Notes: a model not told the origin generated them from the sequence alone. A stretch of 29,910 nucleotides of DNA from an uncultured Woeseia sp. (GCA_937925605.1 CALALV010000135.1:1-29910); one strand, 5' to 3'. Positions 8,215 to 16,923 are shown, counted from the stretch's first letter. Numbers and translations are program-made.

Positions 8215-9492
8215 TCAGCCGGGCGCCCCGGCGACGGCATCGGCGGGCTCGGCCTGTTCCTGCATCGGCAAGGTCACGCGGACGCGCGTTCCGCGGTGTT
8301 CGGTGCTCTCGAGCGCAAGTCGACCGCCCAGTTCCTCGACCAGCCGCGCGACCGTCGGCAGGCCGAGCCCGGATCCCGTGATGCGCGTCGTGAACAGCGG
8401 CTGCATCGCACGCGCGAGTGTTTCGGGTGCCATGCCGCAGCCGTCGTCCTGCACCTCGAGCTGTACCTCGCTGATCGCATCGCCATCGCCGAGGCGCGCC
8501 GCCCGTATCCACAGGTTGCCGTGGGCCCCGACGGCCTCGCGGGCGTTGACCACGAGATTGATCAGTATCTGGTCGACCTGGCCGAGCCGCGCGTAGACGA
8601 ACAGGCGGCCGCGTTCCGCCTCCACATGCACGCGGATCCGTTGTCCGCAGAGGGCTTCGATCAACGGCGTCGTGCAGTGCAGGTGATCGCCGAGGTCCAG
8701 CCATTGCGCCGGTTCGGCCTGCGGCACACCGAACTGCATCAGGCTCCGGGTCAGCATCACGGTCTTGTCGAGTACCGTGGCTATCGCGGCAAGCTCCTCG
8801 GCCTCGGGCGGCGCGAGCCGATCGCTCCTGCGCAGCAGCTCGCAGCGCAGCGATGCGGCGACCAGCATGTTGCCGAGATCGTGGGCAATGCCCCCGGTCA
8901 GGTCGGCCTGGGCTTTCAGGCGCTCGACCTCGGCGATGCGCCCGACCAGCCTGGCATTCTCGATGGCGATGGCGACCTGGTTCGCGGCGATCTCGAGGAC
9001 GCGCTGGTCGGCCGGCCGGTACGCATGCTTCCGCTTGGACTCGACGTTGACGACGCCGATGACCTGCTCGTTCGACCACATCGGCACGCACAGCTCCGAC
9101 GCGATTTCGGCCTGGGAATCGAGATAGCGGTCGTCTTCGGCGACGTCGTTGAGCAGCACGCTCTGCCCGTGCTTCGCCACCCAGCCCGTTACGTGTTTGC
9201 CTACCCTGAGGTCGAGCGAATCGAGATAGGCCTTGTCGCTCTTGACGACGCTGTCACCCAGGCCGCGATCGCTGACCGCGAAGGTGCTGAGGCGATCGCC
9301 GTCGACGAGATAGACGGCGGCGAAGTCGTGATGCACGACCTCGCACAGCAGCGTGATGACGTTCTGTGCCAGCACTTCGGGGTCCCGCAGCCGATGCAGG
9401 TAGAGACTCGCGCGATGCAGCACCTCGAGCTCGCGGCCAGGTTCGTGAACGTCGGCCACCCCGTCCGTCGCCTGCTCGTTTCGCTCCGTCAT
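8215..9492 (-). CDS. Soluble GAF-domain sensor histidine kinase
   Basis: 425 residues; AGGAGG lies 4 bases before the ATG. An N-terminal GAF domain (about 25-180; LRVGKHVTGWVAKHGQSVLLN and PMWSNEQVIGVVNVES are typical) is followed by a short linker and a kinase core. That core has an H-box GGIAHDLGN (phospho-acceptor H204), N-box INLVVNAREAV (N316), G1 DDGCGM (349-354), F-box PLFTT (365-369) and G2 GSGLGL (373-378). There is no transmembrane segment, so it probably senses a cytosolic ligand or redox cue. The H-box sequence resembles the NtrB/HWE-like group with the IAHDLGN form. No response regulator is nearby, making it an orphan kinase. The assignment is strong; the stimulus and partner are unknown. 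Confidence 0.92.
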   Translation of the reverse strand: MTERNEQATDGVADVHEPGRELEVLHRASLYLHRLRDPEVLAQNVITLLCEVVHHDFAAVYLVDGDRLSTFAVSDRGLGDSVVKSDKAYLDSLDLRVGKHVTGWVAKHGQSVLLNDVAEDDRYLDSQAEIASELCVPMWSNEQVIGVVNVESKRKHAYRPADQRVLEIAANQVAIAIENARLVGRIAEVERLKAQADLTGGIAHDLGNMLVAASLRCELLRRSDRLAPPEAEELAAIATVLDKTVMLTRSLMQFGVPQAEPAQWLDLGDHLHCTTPLIEALCGQRIRVHVEAERGRLFVYARLGQVDQILINLVVNAREAVGAHGNLWIRAARLGDGDAISEVQLEVQDDGCGMAPETLARAMQPLFTTRITGSGLGLPTVARLVEELGGRLALESTEHRGTRVRVTLPMQEQAEPADAVAGAPG

Positions 9493-9781
9493 CCCGCCTC
9501 CTGAGGCAGCCTGTCTGTTCGATTCTGGCAGGCTACGCGGGCGCCGGCAAAAAGGAGACTGGCGAGGCCGGCAGCGACTGCGGTATCGCCACGGGCGGGT
9601 CGAACGCGGCGGTTAGACGCCGGCAAGGATCAACGGGGCCGCGGCGATGTTCGCCCGCGACGCGGGCTTGCGGTCCCGGTCGCTGAATCGCGATATCGAC
9701 CGGCGAACGGGACCGGCGCCGGCTGGCCAGGCACAGCTTGCTCCCCCTCGCTGGCGACTCGCAGTCTACGCTTGATGCAGG

Positions 9782-10723
9782 CTAGAACCCGTAGCCGACC
9801 GGCCCGTGCCCCGGCACGCTGACGTAGCCCTGCGTGTTGTCCGCGTTGGAGTTGCCGGCGCTGAAGCGCGTCGACCAGAAATTGTCGCCGCTGCCGCCCT
9901 GGCCGCGGTAGGCGTTCTGCGCAGCGGCCATGAACAGGTTCACGGTGGGCATCGGGTTACCGACGTAACCGGCGTTGCCCTGTGCGTCAAGCCAGTAGGC
10001 ACCCATTTGTATCGGCGCGCCGAGCATGTAGCTCCAGATCAGCCACTCCGACTGCGGCAGGTGGCGGCCGTTGACGTAAACGTTCGTATTGCCGCCGGAC
10101 ACGTTCGGGTCAATCTCGCCGAACTCGTGCCCGGGGTACATGAAGCCGTAGGCCTGGTAGCCGACGACGCCGTAGAGGCCGCTCGTCGCGTCATACCAGT
10201 AGTTCCCGGGCAGCGGCTCGACACCGTAAGCCTGCGCCAGCCCGGCGATTTGTTCCGTGCTCAGTGCCCGGCCGTTGATGACGACGTCGCTCGGAGTGCC
10301 GGTTGCGGTAGCGGACGCGGAGCCCGAGACAGACCCGGATGCCGTCGTTGAAGCAGCCCCGGCCGAGGCTGCGGCCTCCGCCTCCACCCGGTCGAAGCGC
10401 AGGCTGTCCATGACCTCGCCGGGAAAATCGGGCGCCATCAGGTCCATGAACAGCGTGCGGCCCTGCAGGCGGGCGCGGAATTCGATGCTCATGACGGCGT
10501 CGCTCATGGAGCCGGCGAGAATCCCGTCGGCGTCCTCTGCCGCGATCGGCACCCGGTCGCCGTCTATCGCCAGCGTGCCGGAGTACCTGCCGTCGTCGCC
10601 GGCTTGCAGCGTAAGCGTGGCGCCGGTGCCGGCGGGGTCGGTGTAAGTGCCCGCGAAGTCGCTGGCGTGCGCGGTGCTCGCGCCGAGCGTGAACGCGAGC
10701 GCTGTAATCGCTGGTCTCAGCAT
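9782..10723 (-). CDS. Secreted protein with duplicated NGR...YW motif, unknown function
   Basis: 313 residues from ATG at 10723, chosen because AGGTGA lies about 7 bases upstream and a clean signal peptide starts there (MLRPAITALAFTLGASTAHA). The next ATG-like start, 13 codons upstream, has no ribosome site. Residues about 21-110 look like a beta-rich domain (FAGTYTDPAGTGATLTLQ, GRYSGTLAIDGD). A low-complexity Ala/Ser/Thr/Gly linker follows at about 115-145. The C-terminal part carries two copies of a module of the form V-x-[IV]-NGR-x-L ... G-x-YW-x-D-A ... G-x-x-G, the first with GNYWYDATSG and the second with GAYWLDAQGN. The end is rich in Gly, Asn and aromatic residues. It is probably surface-exposed or periplasmic. 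I do not recognise the family. Confidence 0.72.
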   Translation of the reverse strand: MLRPAITALAFTLGASTAHASDFAGTYTDPAGTGATLTLQAGDDGRYSGTLAIDGDRVPIAAEDADGILAGSMSDAVMSIEFRARLQGRTLFMDLMAPDFPGEVMDSLRFDRVEAEAAASAGAASTTASGSVSGSASATATGTPSDVVINGRALSTEQIAGLAQAYGVEPLPGNYWYDATSGLYGVVGYQAYGFMYPGHEFGEIDPNVSGGNTNVYVNGRHLPQSEWLIWSYMLGAPIQMGAYWLDAQGNAGYVGNPMPTVNLFMAAAQNAYRGQGGSGDNFWSTRFSAGNSNADNTQGYVSVPGHGPVGYGF

Positions 10724-10996
10724 GCTGGTCACCTGCAACGGTCTGGCGGGTCGACACGACAAGTCTAGGTCATTTTCGAGAGGCGCGAGGTGGTCGCGTG
10801 GTGCCGCGACTCAGGACAGCGAGGCGTGCCGGTTACCGCCATCGGCGAGCATTCCGGGACCGGTCCGACCAGGTCTGCGGGCAATCCACAGGCCCGAACC
10901 ATGCTCGCAGGCCGCAAGGCATAGCGATCGCGTTGCCATCGCGCGGCCGCCGGCACTCTGTCGCCCGGCTCGGCCGCCGCAGGTATCCTTGGCCAC

Positions 10997-12043
10997 ATGC
11001 CCTCCAAGCCCAGACGGCCGGCAAAGACCCAGCGCGACTACCGCTGGGCCGACTACGACGACGAAGACCTGCTCGGCCTGCGCTTCAGCAGTCTCGGCCT
11101 GACGCTGCGCGGCAGCGGGCTCTGGGACGACGTCGAGCACCTGTACGACGAGCTCGAACGCCGGGGCCTGCGTTTCCGGCCGCACGTGTGGCTGTCCACC
11201 GAGTGGTTCTCGCCGGACCGCATCCCGGGCCTCGCGATCCCGTTCTACCTCGCGCACCCGCGCCTGCGGCAGCTCGAACGGCGCATGCTCGGCGAGGTCG
11301 AGGGCGGCGCGCGCAAGTGGCGGCGGCGCATCCTGCGCCACGAATGCGGACATGCCATCGACAATGCCTACCGGATCAGGAGGCGCGCCGACTTCAGGCG
11401 CGTGTTCGGCCGCGCCTCGGCGCCCTACCCCGACGACTACTCGCCGCGGCCGACCAGTGACCGGCACGTGCTGCACCTCGGCCACTGGTACGCGCAAAGC
11501 CACCCGACCGAGGATTTCGCCGAGACCTTCGCCGTGTGGCTGCAGCCGAAGGCGCGCTGGCGGCGCGACTACGCGGGCTGGCCGGCGCTCCGGAAACTGG
11601 AGTACGTCGACGCGCTGATGGACGAGATCGCGAGCGAGAAGCCGAAGGTGACGAAGCGGACCGTGATCGAGCCGCTGCGGGAGCTGTCGCAGACGCTCGG
11701 CGAACACTACGAGCAGAAGCTGGAACGCTACGGCGGCGAGGACCGCCGCTACGACCGTTGGATGGCGCGCGTCTTCGTGCCGCGCGCGAAGCGCCCGCGC
11801 GGCACGGCGGCCAGCCGCTTCGTGCGCGAGATCGAACCGCAGCTCAGGCGCCTGCTGGAGCGACGCGCCCGCCTGCACCCGTATTACCTGGACCACGCGA
11901 TCACGCTCGTCCGGCGCCGCGCGCGCAAGCTCGACCTCGTGCTGCGCAGCTCGCGCCGCGAGGCGAAGCGCCCGGTCGTGCGCCTGCACGAACGGATCGT
12001 GCTCGATATCCTGAAGCGCAACCGGGAGAACTACGCGCTGTGA
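10997..12043 (+). CDS. Putative zinc metallopeptidase (HECGH), coupled to an ATP-grasp gene
   Basis: 348 residues, cytosolic by sequence. The zinc motif HECGHAID (HExxH at 115-119) is followed about 52 residues later by TEDFAETFA, where E172 or E176 could be the third ligand in gluzincin style. This fits the 'putative zinc-binding metallopeptidase' group. The rest is Arg-rich and strongly charged, with PEST-like tracts absent. The stop TGA overlaps the GTG start of the ATP-grasp gene (GTGA, 12040-12043), so the two products are made together. The pair could make and cleave, or trim and extend, one peptide-like substrate; that is an inference. No strong Shine-Dalgarno is visible. A TATCCT element 8 bases before the ATG might mean a very short leader. 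Confidence 0.78.
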   Translation: MPSKPRRPAKTQRDYRWADYDDEDLLGLRFSSLGLTLRGSGLWDDVEHLYDELERRGLRFRPHVWLSTEWFSPDRIPGLAIPFYLAHPRLRQLERRMLGEVEGGARKWRRRILRHECGHAIDNAYRIRRRADFRRVFGRASAPYPDDYSPRPTSDRHVLHLGHWYAQSHPTEDFAETFAVWLQPKARWRRDYAGWPALRKLEYVDALMDEIASEKPKVTKRTVIEPLRELSQTLGEHYEQKLERYGGEDRRYDRWMARVFVPRAKRPRGTAASRFVREIEPQLRRLLERRARLHPYYLDHAITLVRRRARKLDLVLRSSRREAKRPVVRLHERIVLDILKRNRENYAL

Positions 12044-13077
12044 AACGCTACCGCATCCTGCTGATGACGCACGAGCAGCTGGTCCCTCCGGACGATATCG
12101 AGGGACTCACGGAGGAGCAGATCGACGTGTTCCGCAGCGAGTACAACGTGTACTCGACGCTGTACAACCTCGGGCACGACGTGCGCAAGGTCGGCATTCA
12201 CGACCGGCTGTCCGAGCTGCGCGCAATCGTCAAGGAATGGCAGCCGCACGTCGCGTTCAACATGCTGCAGGAGTTCTCTGGCATTACGGCGTATGACCAG
12301 CACGTCATCGCGTACCTCGAGCTGCTCAGGCAGCAGTACACCGGCTGCAACCCGCGCGGGCTGATGCTGTCGCGCGACAAGGTGCTGACGAAGCAGATCC
12401 TGGCCTGGCACCGGATCCCGACCCCGGCGTTTCACCTGTTCCCGTTCGGGGTCGCGTTCAAGGAGCCGAAGAAGGGCAAGCTCGAGTTCCCGCTGTTCGT
12501 GAAGTCGGCGACCGAGGATGCGTCGCTCGGGATCTCGCAGGCGTCGATTGTCGAGGACATGCAGCAGCTGCGCGAGCGGGTCGAGTTCATCCACGAGCAC
12601 GTGGAGAGCGATGCGCTGGTGGAGGAGTACATCGACGGGCGGGAGCTGTACATCGGCGTGCTGGGCAACCAGCGGCTGACGACGCTGCCGACCTGGGAAA
12701 TCGACTTCGGGACGCTGGCGGAGAAGAGCGCGGGAATCGCGACGCGCCGGGTGAAGTGGGACCGGAAGTACCAGAAGAAGCACGGGATCAGGACGGGGCT
12801 GGCGGAGGGCCTGTCGAAGGCCGACCAGGACCGGCTGGCCAGGCTGGCGAAGCGGATTTACCGGGCGCTGCACATGAGCGGGTTCGCGCGTATGGACCTG
12901 CGGATGCGCGAGGACGGGAAGGTGTTTTTGCTGGAGGCCAACGCCAACCCGGACCTTACGCTAGGGGAGGACTTCGCGGAGTCGGCGGCGGCGGTGGGAA
13001 TCGATTACGACAAGCTGGTGTCGCGCATCGTCGGCCTCGGCATCTCCTACATGCCCGAGTGGCGGCTCTACGAATGA
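12040..13077 (+). CDS. D-Ala-D-Ala-ligase-like ATP-grasp ligase
   Basis: 345 residues from GTG at 12040, overlapping the preceding stop by 4 bases. The ATP-grasp fold is shown by the central strand PLFVKSATEDASLGIS (K155), the VEEYIDGRELYIGVL block and the metal-binding end FARMDLRMREDGKVFLLEANANPD (D286, E299, N301). Such enzymes join a carboxylate to an amine through an acyl-phosphate. The N-terminal part (LLMTHEQLVPPDDIEGL, FNMLQEFSG) is like that of other uncharacterised Ddl relatives, not of cell-wall D-alanine ligases. The tight coupling to a zinc peptidase suggests a dedicated peptide or peptide-like substrate. The class is sure; the substrate is unknown. Confidence 0.88.
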   Translation: MKRYRILLMTHEQLVPPDDIEGLTEEQIDVFRSEYNVYSTLYNLGHDVRKVGIHDRLSELRAIVKEWQPHVAFNMLQEFSGITAYDQHVIAYLELLRQQYTGCNPRGLMLSRDKVLTKQILAWHRIPTPAFHLFPFGVAFKEPKKGKLEFPLFVKSATEDASLGISQASIVEDMQQLRERVEFIHEHVESDALVEEYIDGRELYIGVLGNQRLTTLPTWEIDFGTLAEKSAGIATRRVKWDRKYQKKHGIRTGLAEGLSKADQDRLARLAKRIYRALHMSGFARMDLRMREDGKVFLLEANANPDLTLGEDFAESAAAVGIDYDKLVSRIVGLGISYMPEWRLYE

Positions 13078-13095
13078 GCCCGCGCGTGCCCCGCT

Positions 13096-13111
13096 ACCGG
13101 CGCGCGCCGGT
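13096..13111. terminator. GC palindrome between convergent genes
   Basis: ACCGGCGCGCGCCGGT is a 16-base perfect palindrome in the 42-base gap between the ATP-grasp stop and the convergent barrel gene. It could end transcription from both sides, but there is no T-tract. Confidence 0.3.
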
Positions 13112-13119
13112 GAGTGAAC

Positions 13120-14040
13120 TCAAGGGTTCGAGAAGTAGCGCGTAAAGCCGAGCGTCCACGCGCGATCCACGATGTTCACCTGGTCCGGACGAACCATCGT
13201 GAACCACGAGCCGGACACGGTGTACTTCTCGCTCAGCAGGTAGTCGAAGCCGATACCGGCATTGATCCAGTTGTGCTTGATCGTCCGGTCGTGGAAGTAC
13301 CATTCCTCGTTATCGAAATTCGAGAGGTCGAAGTCGTCCGGGAAACTCAGACCCTTCGTGCCGTGCTTGACCGAGACGAGGATTTTCGGTGCGAACCTGC
13401 TGGTCAGGAAATAGCCTGCGGTCAGGTTGCCCAGCCAGTGGCTGACGTCGTGACCCAGGGATTTCTCCGTGAACACGTAGGTGACGTCGCCGTTCAGGTA
13501 CCAGTCGTCGAAGTACGGGGTGAACGACCACGCCACGCCGACCGGCACGTGCCACAGGTTTCGGCCGATGGCGGCGTGCCCGTAGAAGGGGTAGTCGTCG
13601 ACCGGCGTGCCGTAGGACAGGAACGGCGACAGCTTCAGCCGGTCACCGTCCAGCTCGTAGCTGGCCCCGACGTACAGGTCCTGCCAGCCGCCGTGGTAAC
13701 TGCCGTCGTCGACGACGCGCAGGTCTGGCGGCGAGTAATCCTGGAAGTCGAGTACCGCGTTGTGCGGCAGAGCGCCCGTGTGGCGTTTGCGAATGTAAGG
13801 CAGGCGGCCGAACACGCTCAGCTTGTCGGTCAGCGAGTAGCTGCCGGAGAGCATGTAGACATGCGCGTCCGTATTGCCGATGTCGATATCGCCTGCCGAG
13901 GAATCGAATGCGCCGGTGCGGATGTACTGGTACTCGACCGTGAGCGAGGCGTCGCCCTTCCCGGCGAGCGCCGCTTCTGCGGCCAGCACGACTGCCAGGA
14001 GCCCTGGCAGCGCGGCGACCAGGAGCTTTCGCTTGGACAC
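13120..14040 (-). CDS. Outer-membrane beta-barrel protein (MetA-pathway/transporter-like)
   Basis: About 306 residues from GTG at 14040; a TTG at 14052 would add 4. Neither has a clear ribosome site, and 14040 gives the neater signal peptide (MSKRKLLVAALPGLLAVVLAAEAALA). The mature protein alternates short amphipathic strands with turns, as in outer-membrane barrels: SLTVEYQYIRTG, HVYMLSGSYSLTDKLSVFGRLPYI, DLYVGASYELDGDRLKLSPFLSYG, SWFTMVRPDQ, RAWTLGFTRYFSNP. It resembles the group of putative transporters annotated with phenol-degradation MetA proteins. Its last residue is Pro rather than the usual Phe. It follows the small secreted receiver-like gene by 14-26 bases and is likely in one operon with it. 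The transported substrate, if any, is unknown. Confidence 0.75.
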   Translation of the reverse strand: MSKRKLLVAALPGLLAVVLAAEAALAGKGDASLTVEYQYIRTGAFDSSAGDIDIGNTDAHVYMLSGSYSLTDKLSVFGRLPYIRKRHTGALPHNAVLDFQDYSPPDLRVVDDGSYHGGWQDLYVGASYELDGDRLKLSPFLSYGTPVDDYPFYGHAAIGRNLWHVPVGVAWSFTPYFDDWYLNGDVTYVFTEKSLGHDVSHWLGNLTAGYFLTSRFAPKILVSVKHGTKGLSFPDDFDLSNFDNEEWYFHDRTIKHNWINAGIGFDYLLSEKYTVSGSWFTMVRPDQVNIVDRAWTLGFTRYFSNP

Positions 14041-14066
14041 GTGGCTGCGCAAGTGGCGGATGCCGG

Positions 14067-14528
14067 TCAGGCGGATTTCAGCACGCGGTGGATCGCCTTC
14101 AGGTAGTGCTTGATCTCGTGCTTCGTCGGGACCATGACGTATTGGAAGCGTTTCCTCGCCTCGCTTTCGTCGACGCCCTCCACGGCGATCGGCAGGTACG
14201 TGGCATGCGACAACAGCGTGATCGATTCGAAGTCGTCGTAGTCGTGGTACTGGCCGATGACGACGTCGAACTGGCCGCGCTCCGACAGGCGGACGAGATC
14301 GGTGACGGATTCGGCGACCGTGACATTATGTCCGGCCTTCTGGAGCTGCGCGGCGAGCTCTTCCGTGTTGCCGGTGCCGCCGTAGACCAGCAGGTTGCCG
14401 GGCAGCGGCGCGGTGTACTCGCGGTAGGCAACGCCCTTACCGATCCGGTAGAGGCTTTCGCCGCAGCCCATCGCGTCGGGGCCGAAGGACAGGCAGACGA
14501 AGGCGATCATGACTGGTTTCACACGCAT
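14067..14528 (-). CDS. Small exported protein with receiver-like fold
   Basis: 153 residues from ATG at 14528, chosen for GGGAG 8 bases upstream; a longer frame to 14579 has no ribosome site. The N-terminus (MRVKPVMIAFVCLSFGPDAMGCG) looks like a signal peptide with a possible poor lipobox at AMGC. The rest reads as an alternating alpha/beta domain like a response-regulator receiver: NLLVYGGTGNTEELAAQLQKAGHNVTVAESV, then FDVVIGQYHDYDDF at the place of the phospho-acceptor strand, YLPIAVEGV, and a C-terminal helix KHEIKHYLKAIHRVLK. The usual acidic pocket at the first strand is missing. It is probably not phosphorylated and may bind a ligand outside the cytoplasm. An AT-rich stretch upstream (about 14560-14590) may hold its promoter. 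Confidence 0.68.
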   Translation of the reverse strand: MRVKPVMIAFVCLSFGPDAMGCGESLYRIGKGVAYREYTAPLPGNLLVYGGTGNTEELAAQLQKAGHNVTVAESVTDLVRLSERGQFDVVIGQYHDYDDFESITLLSHATYLPIAVEGVDESEARKRFQYVMVPTKHEIKHYLKAIHRVLKSA

Positions 14529-14598
14529 AGCCGTACTCCCGTTCCTATGCGCAACGTCGCGTACGTCTAGATTTAGCACATAATTTTTGCCCCGACTA

Positions 14599-14615
14599 CA
14601 AGGCGCGAAGCCTTG
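14599..14615 (-). terminator. Short hairpin after the winged-helix/TPR regulator
   Basis: CAAGGC and GCCTTG form a 6-bp stem with a GCGAA loop (given as on the plus strand), directly beyond the regulator stop at 14616. No T-run follows on the minus strand, so termination is only possible. Confidence 0.3.
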
Positions 14616-16805
14616 CTACCGGGCCCGGGGCGCGTCCTGCAGTTCCGGCAGGTGCACGCCGTAGCGCCCGAGCGTCTGCGGGACCCGTTCCCGGAACTCC
14701 CGCTGCCGCTGCTCTACGTGGTCGATGACCTCCTCGTAGCGCGGGTCGCCGTGGAACTTCTTCGTGCAGCTGGCATCCCGGACGAGGTAGAGGGCGGGCA
14801 GCCGCGGGCTCTGCATGATGCGCCGGTAGTACTCGATGGCTTCCTCGTTACGGCCAAGGGTACTCAGGCCACAGGCATGCACGAACGGCCGCCACCAGTT
14901 GGGGCTGGCCGTGTGCGGGCGTTCGTCGATCCATTCCGTCATCAACGCGAGCGACTCCTCGCTGTGACCGACCGCTGCCTTGGCCGCGGCCCAGGTCAGG
15001 AAGGCCTCCATGTCCCAGACCTGGCGGGTTTCCGGCCAGTTGAAGTTGAGCACGTCGACGCGCTCGAGCTGCCACAGCGCGAGTTCCGGTCGGCCTACGA
15101 CGTTGTACGCGAAGGCGAGCAGGTAGCGCAGCACGAGATTGTCCGGCTCGTCGAACAGGCGGTCCTCGGCCGTATCGATGAATTCCTCGTAGCGGCCCAT
15201 CTTCAGCACCAGGCCCGGCGATGGCTCCGGATCGAGGCGCCGGGCGGTCGCAAAGTCGCCGATGTCGATGAACAGCTCGGCCAGCGCCCAGGCGTAGACC
15301 GGGTTCCCGGGGTCCTTGTCCCTGGCACGGACCAGCCACGCGATGCTTTCGTCGGTATAGCCGACGAGGTCGAGCAACCGCGCAATGACGCGATAGCTTT
15401 CGGCGCTGTCGAAGCGCTGCTGAATTCGCCCGGCGAGGTCGCGAACTTCGTCGACGCGCGCTTCGTTGCCGAGGAAGTTGCCGAGGTCGGCATAGCGCGA
15501 CAGCGAGGCCGGGTCGAGTTCGAGCGCCCGCTCGAGCAGGATTTCGGCCTCGGCGATGTGCCCCTGTACCCAGTACCAGTAACCCAGCGCGCCGACTGCC
15601 TCAACGTTGCTCGGGTTGAGAGCAACGGCCTGCTGCCACGCGCTGCCGGCGCCCGCGACGCCGTTGAGCCAGCGGTAGCGGCCGAGGACCTCCTGTACCT
15701 CGGACAGCCCGGGGTCGAGCTCGACGGCGCGTTCCACGGCGTAGCCGGCGGCGGCCGTATCGCCGCTGACCATCAGTACGCGGGCGAGGCCCGCCTGGAT
15801 CTTCGCGGAATCCGGGTCGGCGGCGGCCGCGTTGCGGTACCAGCGCAGGGCGTCGGCCAGCACCTCGCTGTCGACCTCGGCGCGTTCGCGCAGCTGCAGC
15901 TCGAAGTGGCGTGCCAGCAGCATCAGCTCGTCGGCGGAGAAGCCGGGTACGAAGATGGTGTCCGTGTGGACGTCGCTCGACGGTGCCATGCGCCTTGCGA
16001 CCTCCCGGCTGACCTCGTGGTGCACGCTGTCCAGCTCGGCCAGGCTTACGTCGAACGAGGCCGACCATTCGTGGGTGCTGCGGCCGGTTTCGATCAGCTG
16101 GGCGACGATGCGGAACTGGTTCGTGTCCAGTTCGCGGACGCTGCCCTCAAGCACGTAGTCGGCGTTCAGCGCCTCGGCGATCGCCGCGACGTCCTGCTCG
16201 CCGTCCGAGTAGGCGAACGAGGAGGTGCGCGCGATGACGCTGATGTCCGGGTGGTGGGCGAGCGAGTTCAGGATGTCCTCGGCCAGGCCGTCGCCGATGT
16301 ACTGCAGCTTGCCGCCGGCACCCAGGTCGTGGAAACGCAGCACGGCAACAGAGGGGTGGCGGTCGGCGGACAGCCAGTAGACGCCGGCGGCCAGCAATGC
16401 CAGTGCCAGTACAGCGGCCGGGACGATGATTCGAAACAACGCTGTCGCGCGCCGTACTTCGACCGCGGCGTCCGGCGCCGCAACCGTGGTAACGACAGCG
16501 TCGAAGCGGTAGCCACGGCGCGGGACGGTGCGGACGAGGGTCCGGTCGGCGTCGTGCAGCGCTTTCCGGATGTCGACCAGGCACTGGGCAAGCGAGTCGT
16601 CGGTGACGGCCTTGCGCCCCCACACCTTCGCGTTGAGCTCGTCCTTGCTGACCAGGCGGCCGTGGTTCTCGACCAGGACCTGCAGGACCTGCAGCGACTG
16701 GGCGCGCAGCTCCACGGCGTCGCCGCGCTCGGTGAGCTCGCCACGGGCCGTGTCCAGGGCGAAATCGCCGAAGCTGTAGACCGGTTTGTCGTCGGAGCCC
16801 GTCAT
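14616..16805 (-). CDS. CadC-like membrane regulator: winged helix, one TM, TolB-like and TPR domains
   Basis: 729 residues from ATG. Residues 8-105 are an OmpR/CadC-type winged-helix DNA-binding domain (FGDFALDTARGEL, LQVLQVLVENHGRLVSKDEL, VWGRKAVTDDSLAQCLVDIRKAL, VRTVPRRGYRF). One membrane helix lies at about 122-146 (FRIIVPAAVLALALLAAGVYWL). The outer part starts with a TolB-like domain (SVAVLRFHDL, YIGDGLAEDILNSL, ADYVLEGSVRE) and continues with many tetratricopeptide repeats to the end. The family controls promoters directly from the membrane without a kinase. It is divergent from the secreted-protein gene at 16997, and a direct repeat with 11-base period lies between them, so this is the likely target. 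The inducing signal is unknown. Confidence 0.9.
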   Translation of the reverse strand: MTGSDDKPVYSFGDFALDTARGELTERGDAVELRAQSLQVLQVLVENHGRLVSKDELNAKVWGRKAVTDDSLAQCLVDIRKALHDADRTLVRTVPRRGYRFDAVVTTVAAPDAAVEVRRATALFRIIVPAAVLALALLAAGVYWLSADRHPSVAVLRFHDLGAGGKLQYIGDGLAEDILNSLAHHPDISVIARTSSFAYSDGEQDVAAIAEALNADYVLEGSVRELDTNQFRIVAQLIETGRSTHEWSASFDVSLAELDSVHHEVSREVARRMAPSSDVHTDTIFVPGFSADELMLLARHFELQLRERAEVDSEVLADALRWYRNAAAADPDSAKIQAGLARVLMVSGDTAAAGYAVERAVELDPGLSEVQEVLGRYRWLNGVAGAGSAWQQAVALNPSNVEAVGALGYWYWVQGHIAEAEILLERALELDPASLSRYADLGNFLGNEARVDEVRDLAGRIQQRFDSAESYRVIARLLDLVGYTDESIAWLVRARDKDPGNPVYAWALAELFIDIGDFATARRLDPEPSPGLVLKMGRYEEFIDTAEDRLFDEPDNLVLRYLLAFAYNVVGRPELALWQLERVDVLNFNWPETRQVWDMEAFLTWAAAKAAVGHSEESLALMTEWIDERPHTASPNWWRPFVHACGLSTLGRNEEAIEYYRRIMQSPRLPALYLVRDASCTKKFHGDPRYEEVIDHVEQRQREFRERVPQTLGRYGVHLPELQDAPRAR

Positions 16806-16880
16806 TGCTTCGTTCTTCTCGGAAAGCTCCGGAAGCGGTTGATCTTCAGAGGTTTATAGCATTTTTGGCCGTCGCGCCGA

Positions 16881-16899
16881 CACGGCCATTCACGCCGTG
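16881..16899. repeat. Inverted repeat in the regulator/secreted-protein intergenic region
   Basis: CACGGC-N7-GCCGTG lies between the divergent regulator and secreted-protein genes, 76 bases from the regulator start. It could be an operator or the base of an RNA hairpin. Confidence 0.3.
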
Positions 16900-16904
16900 A
16901 AGAG

Positions 16905-16923
16905 CGATTTCGTGCCGATTTCG
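16905..16923 (+). promoter_or_regulatory. Tandem CGATTTCG direct repeat, possible winged-helix operator
   Basis: CGATTTCG occurs at 16905-16912 and again at 16916-16923, an exact direct repeat with an 11-base period (one DNA turn). OmpR/PhoB-type winged helices bind such head-to-tail half sites. It sits between the CadC-like regulator and the divergent gene it may control. Confidence 0.4.

Noticed and set aside
8068..9504. Plus-strand frame over the histidine kinase
   Set aside because: The minus strand has all kinase boxes; the plus frame is a shadow.
9493..9781. Gene in the gap upstream of the histidine kinase
   Set aside because: No frame with a ribosome site or motif; only an AGCCTG-N15-CAGGCT inverted repeat (9508-9534) too weak to call.
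14613..16859. Plus-strand frame over the winged-helix/TPR gene
   Set aside because: Antisense shadow; the real product has clear winged-helix and TPR sequence.
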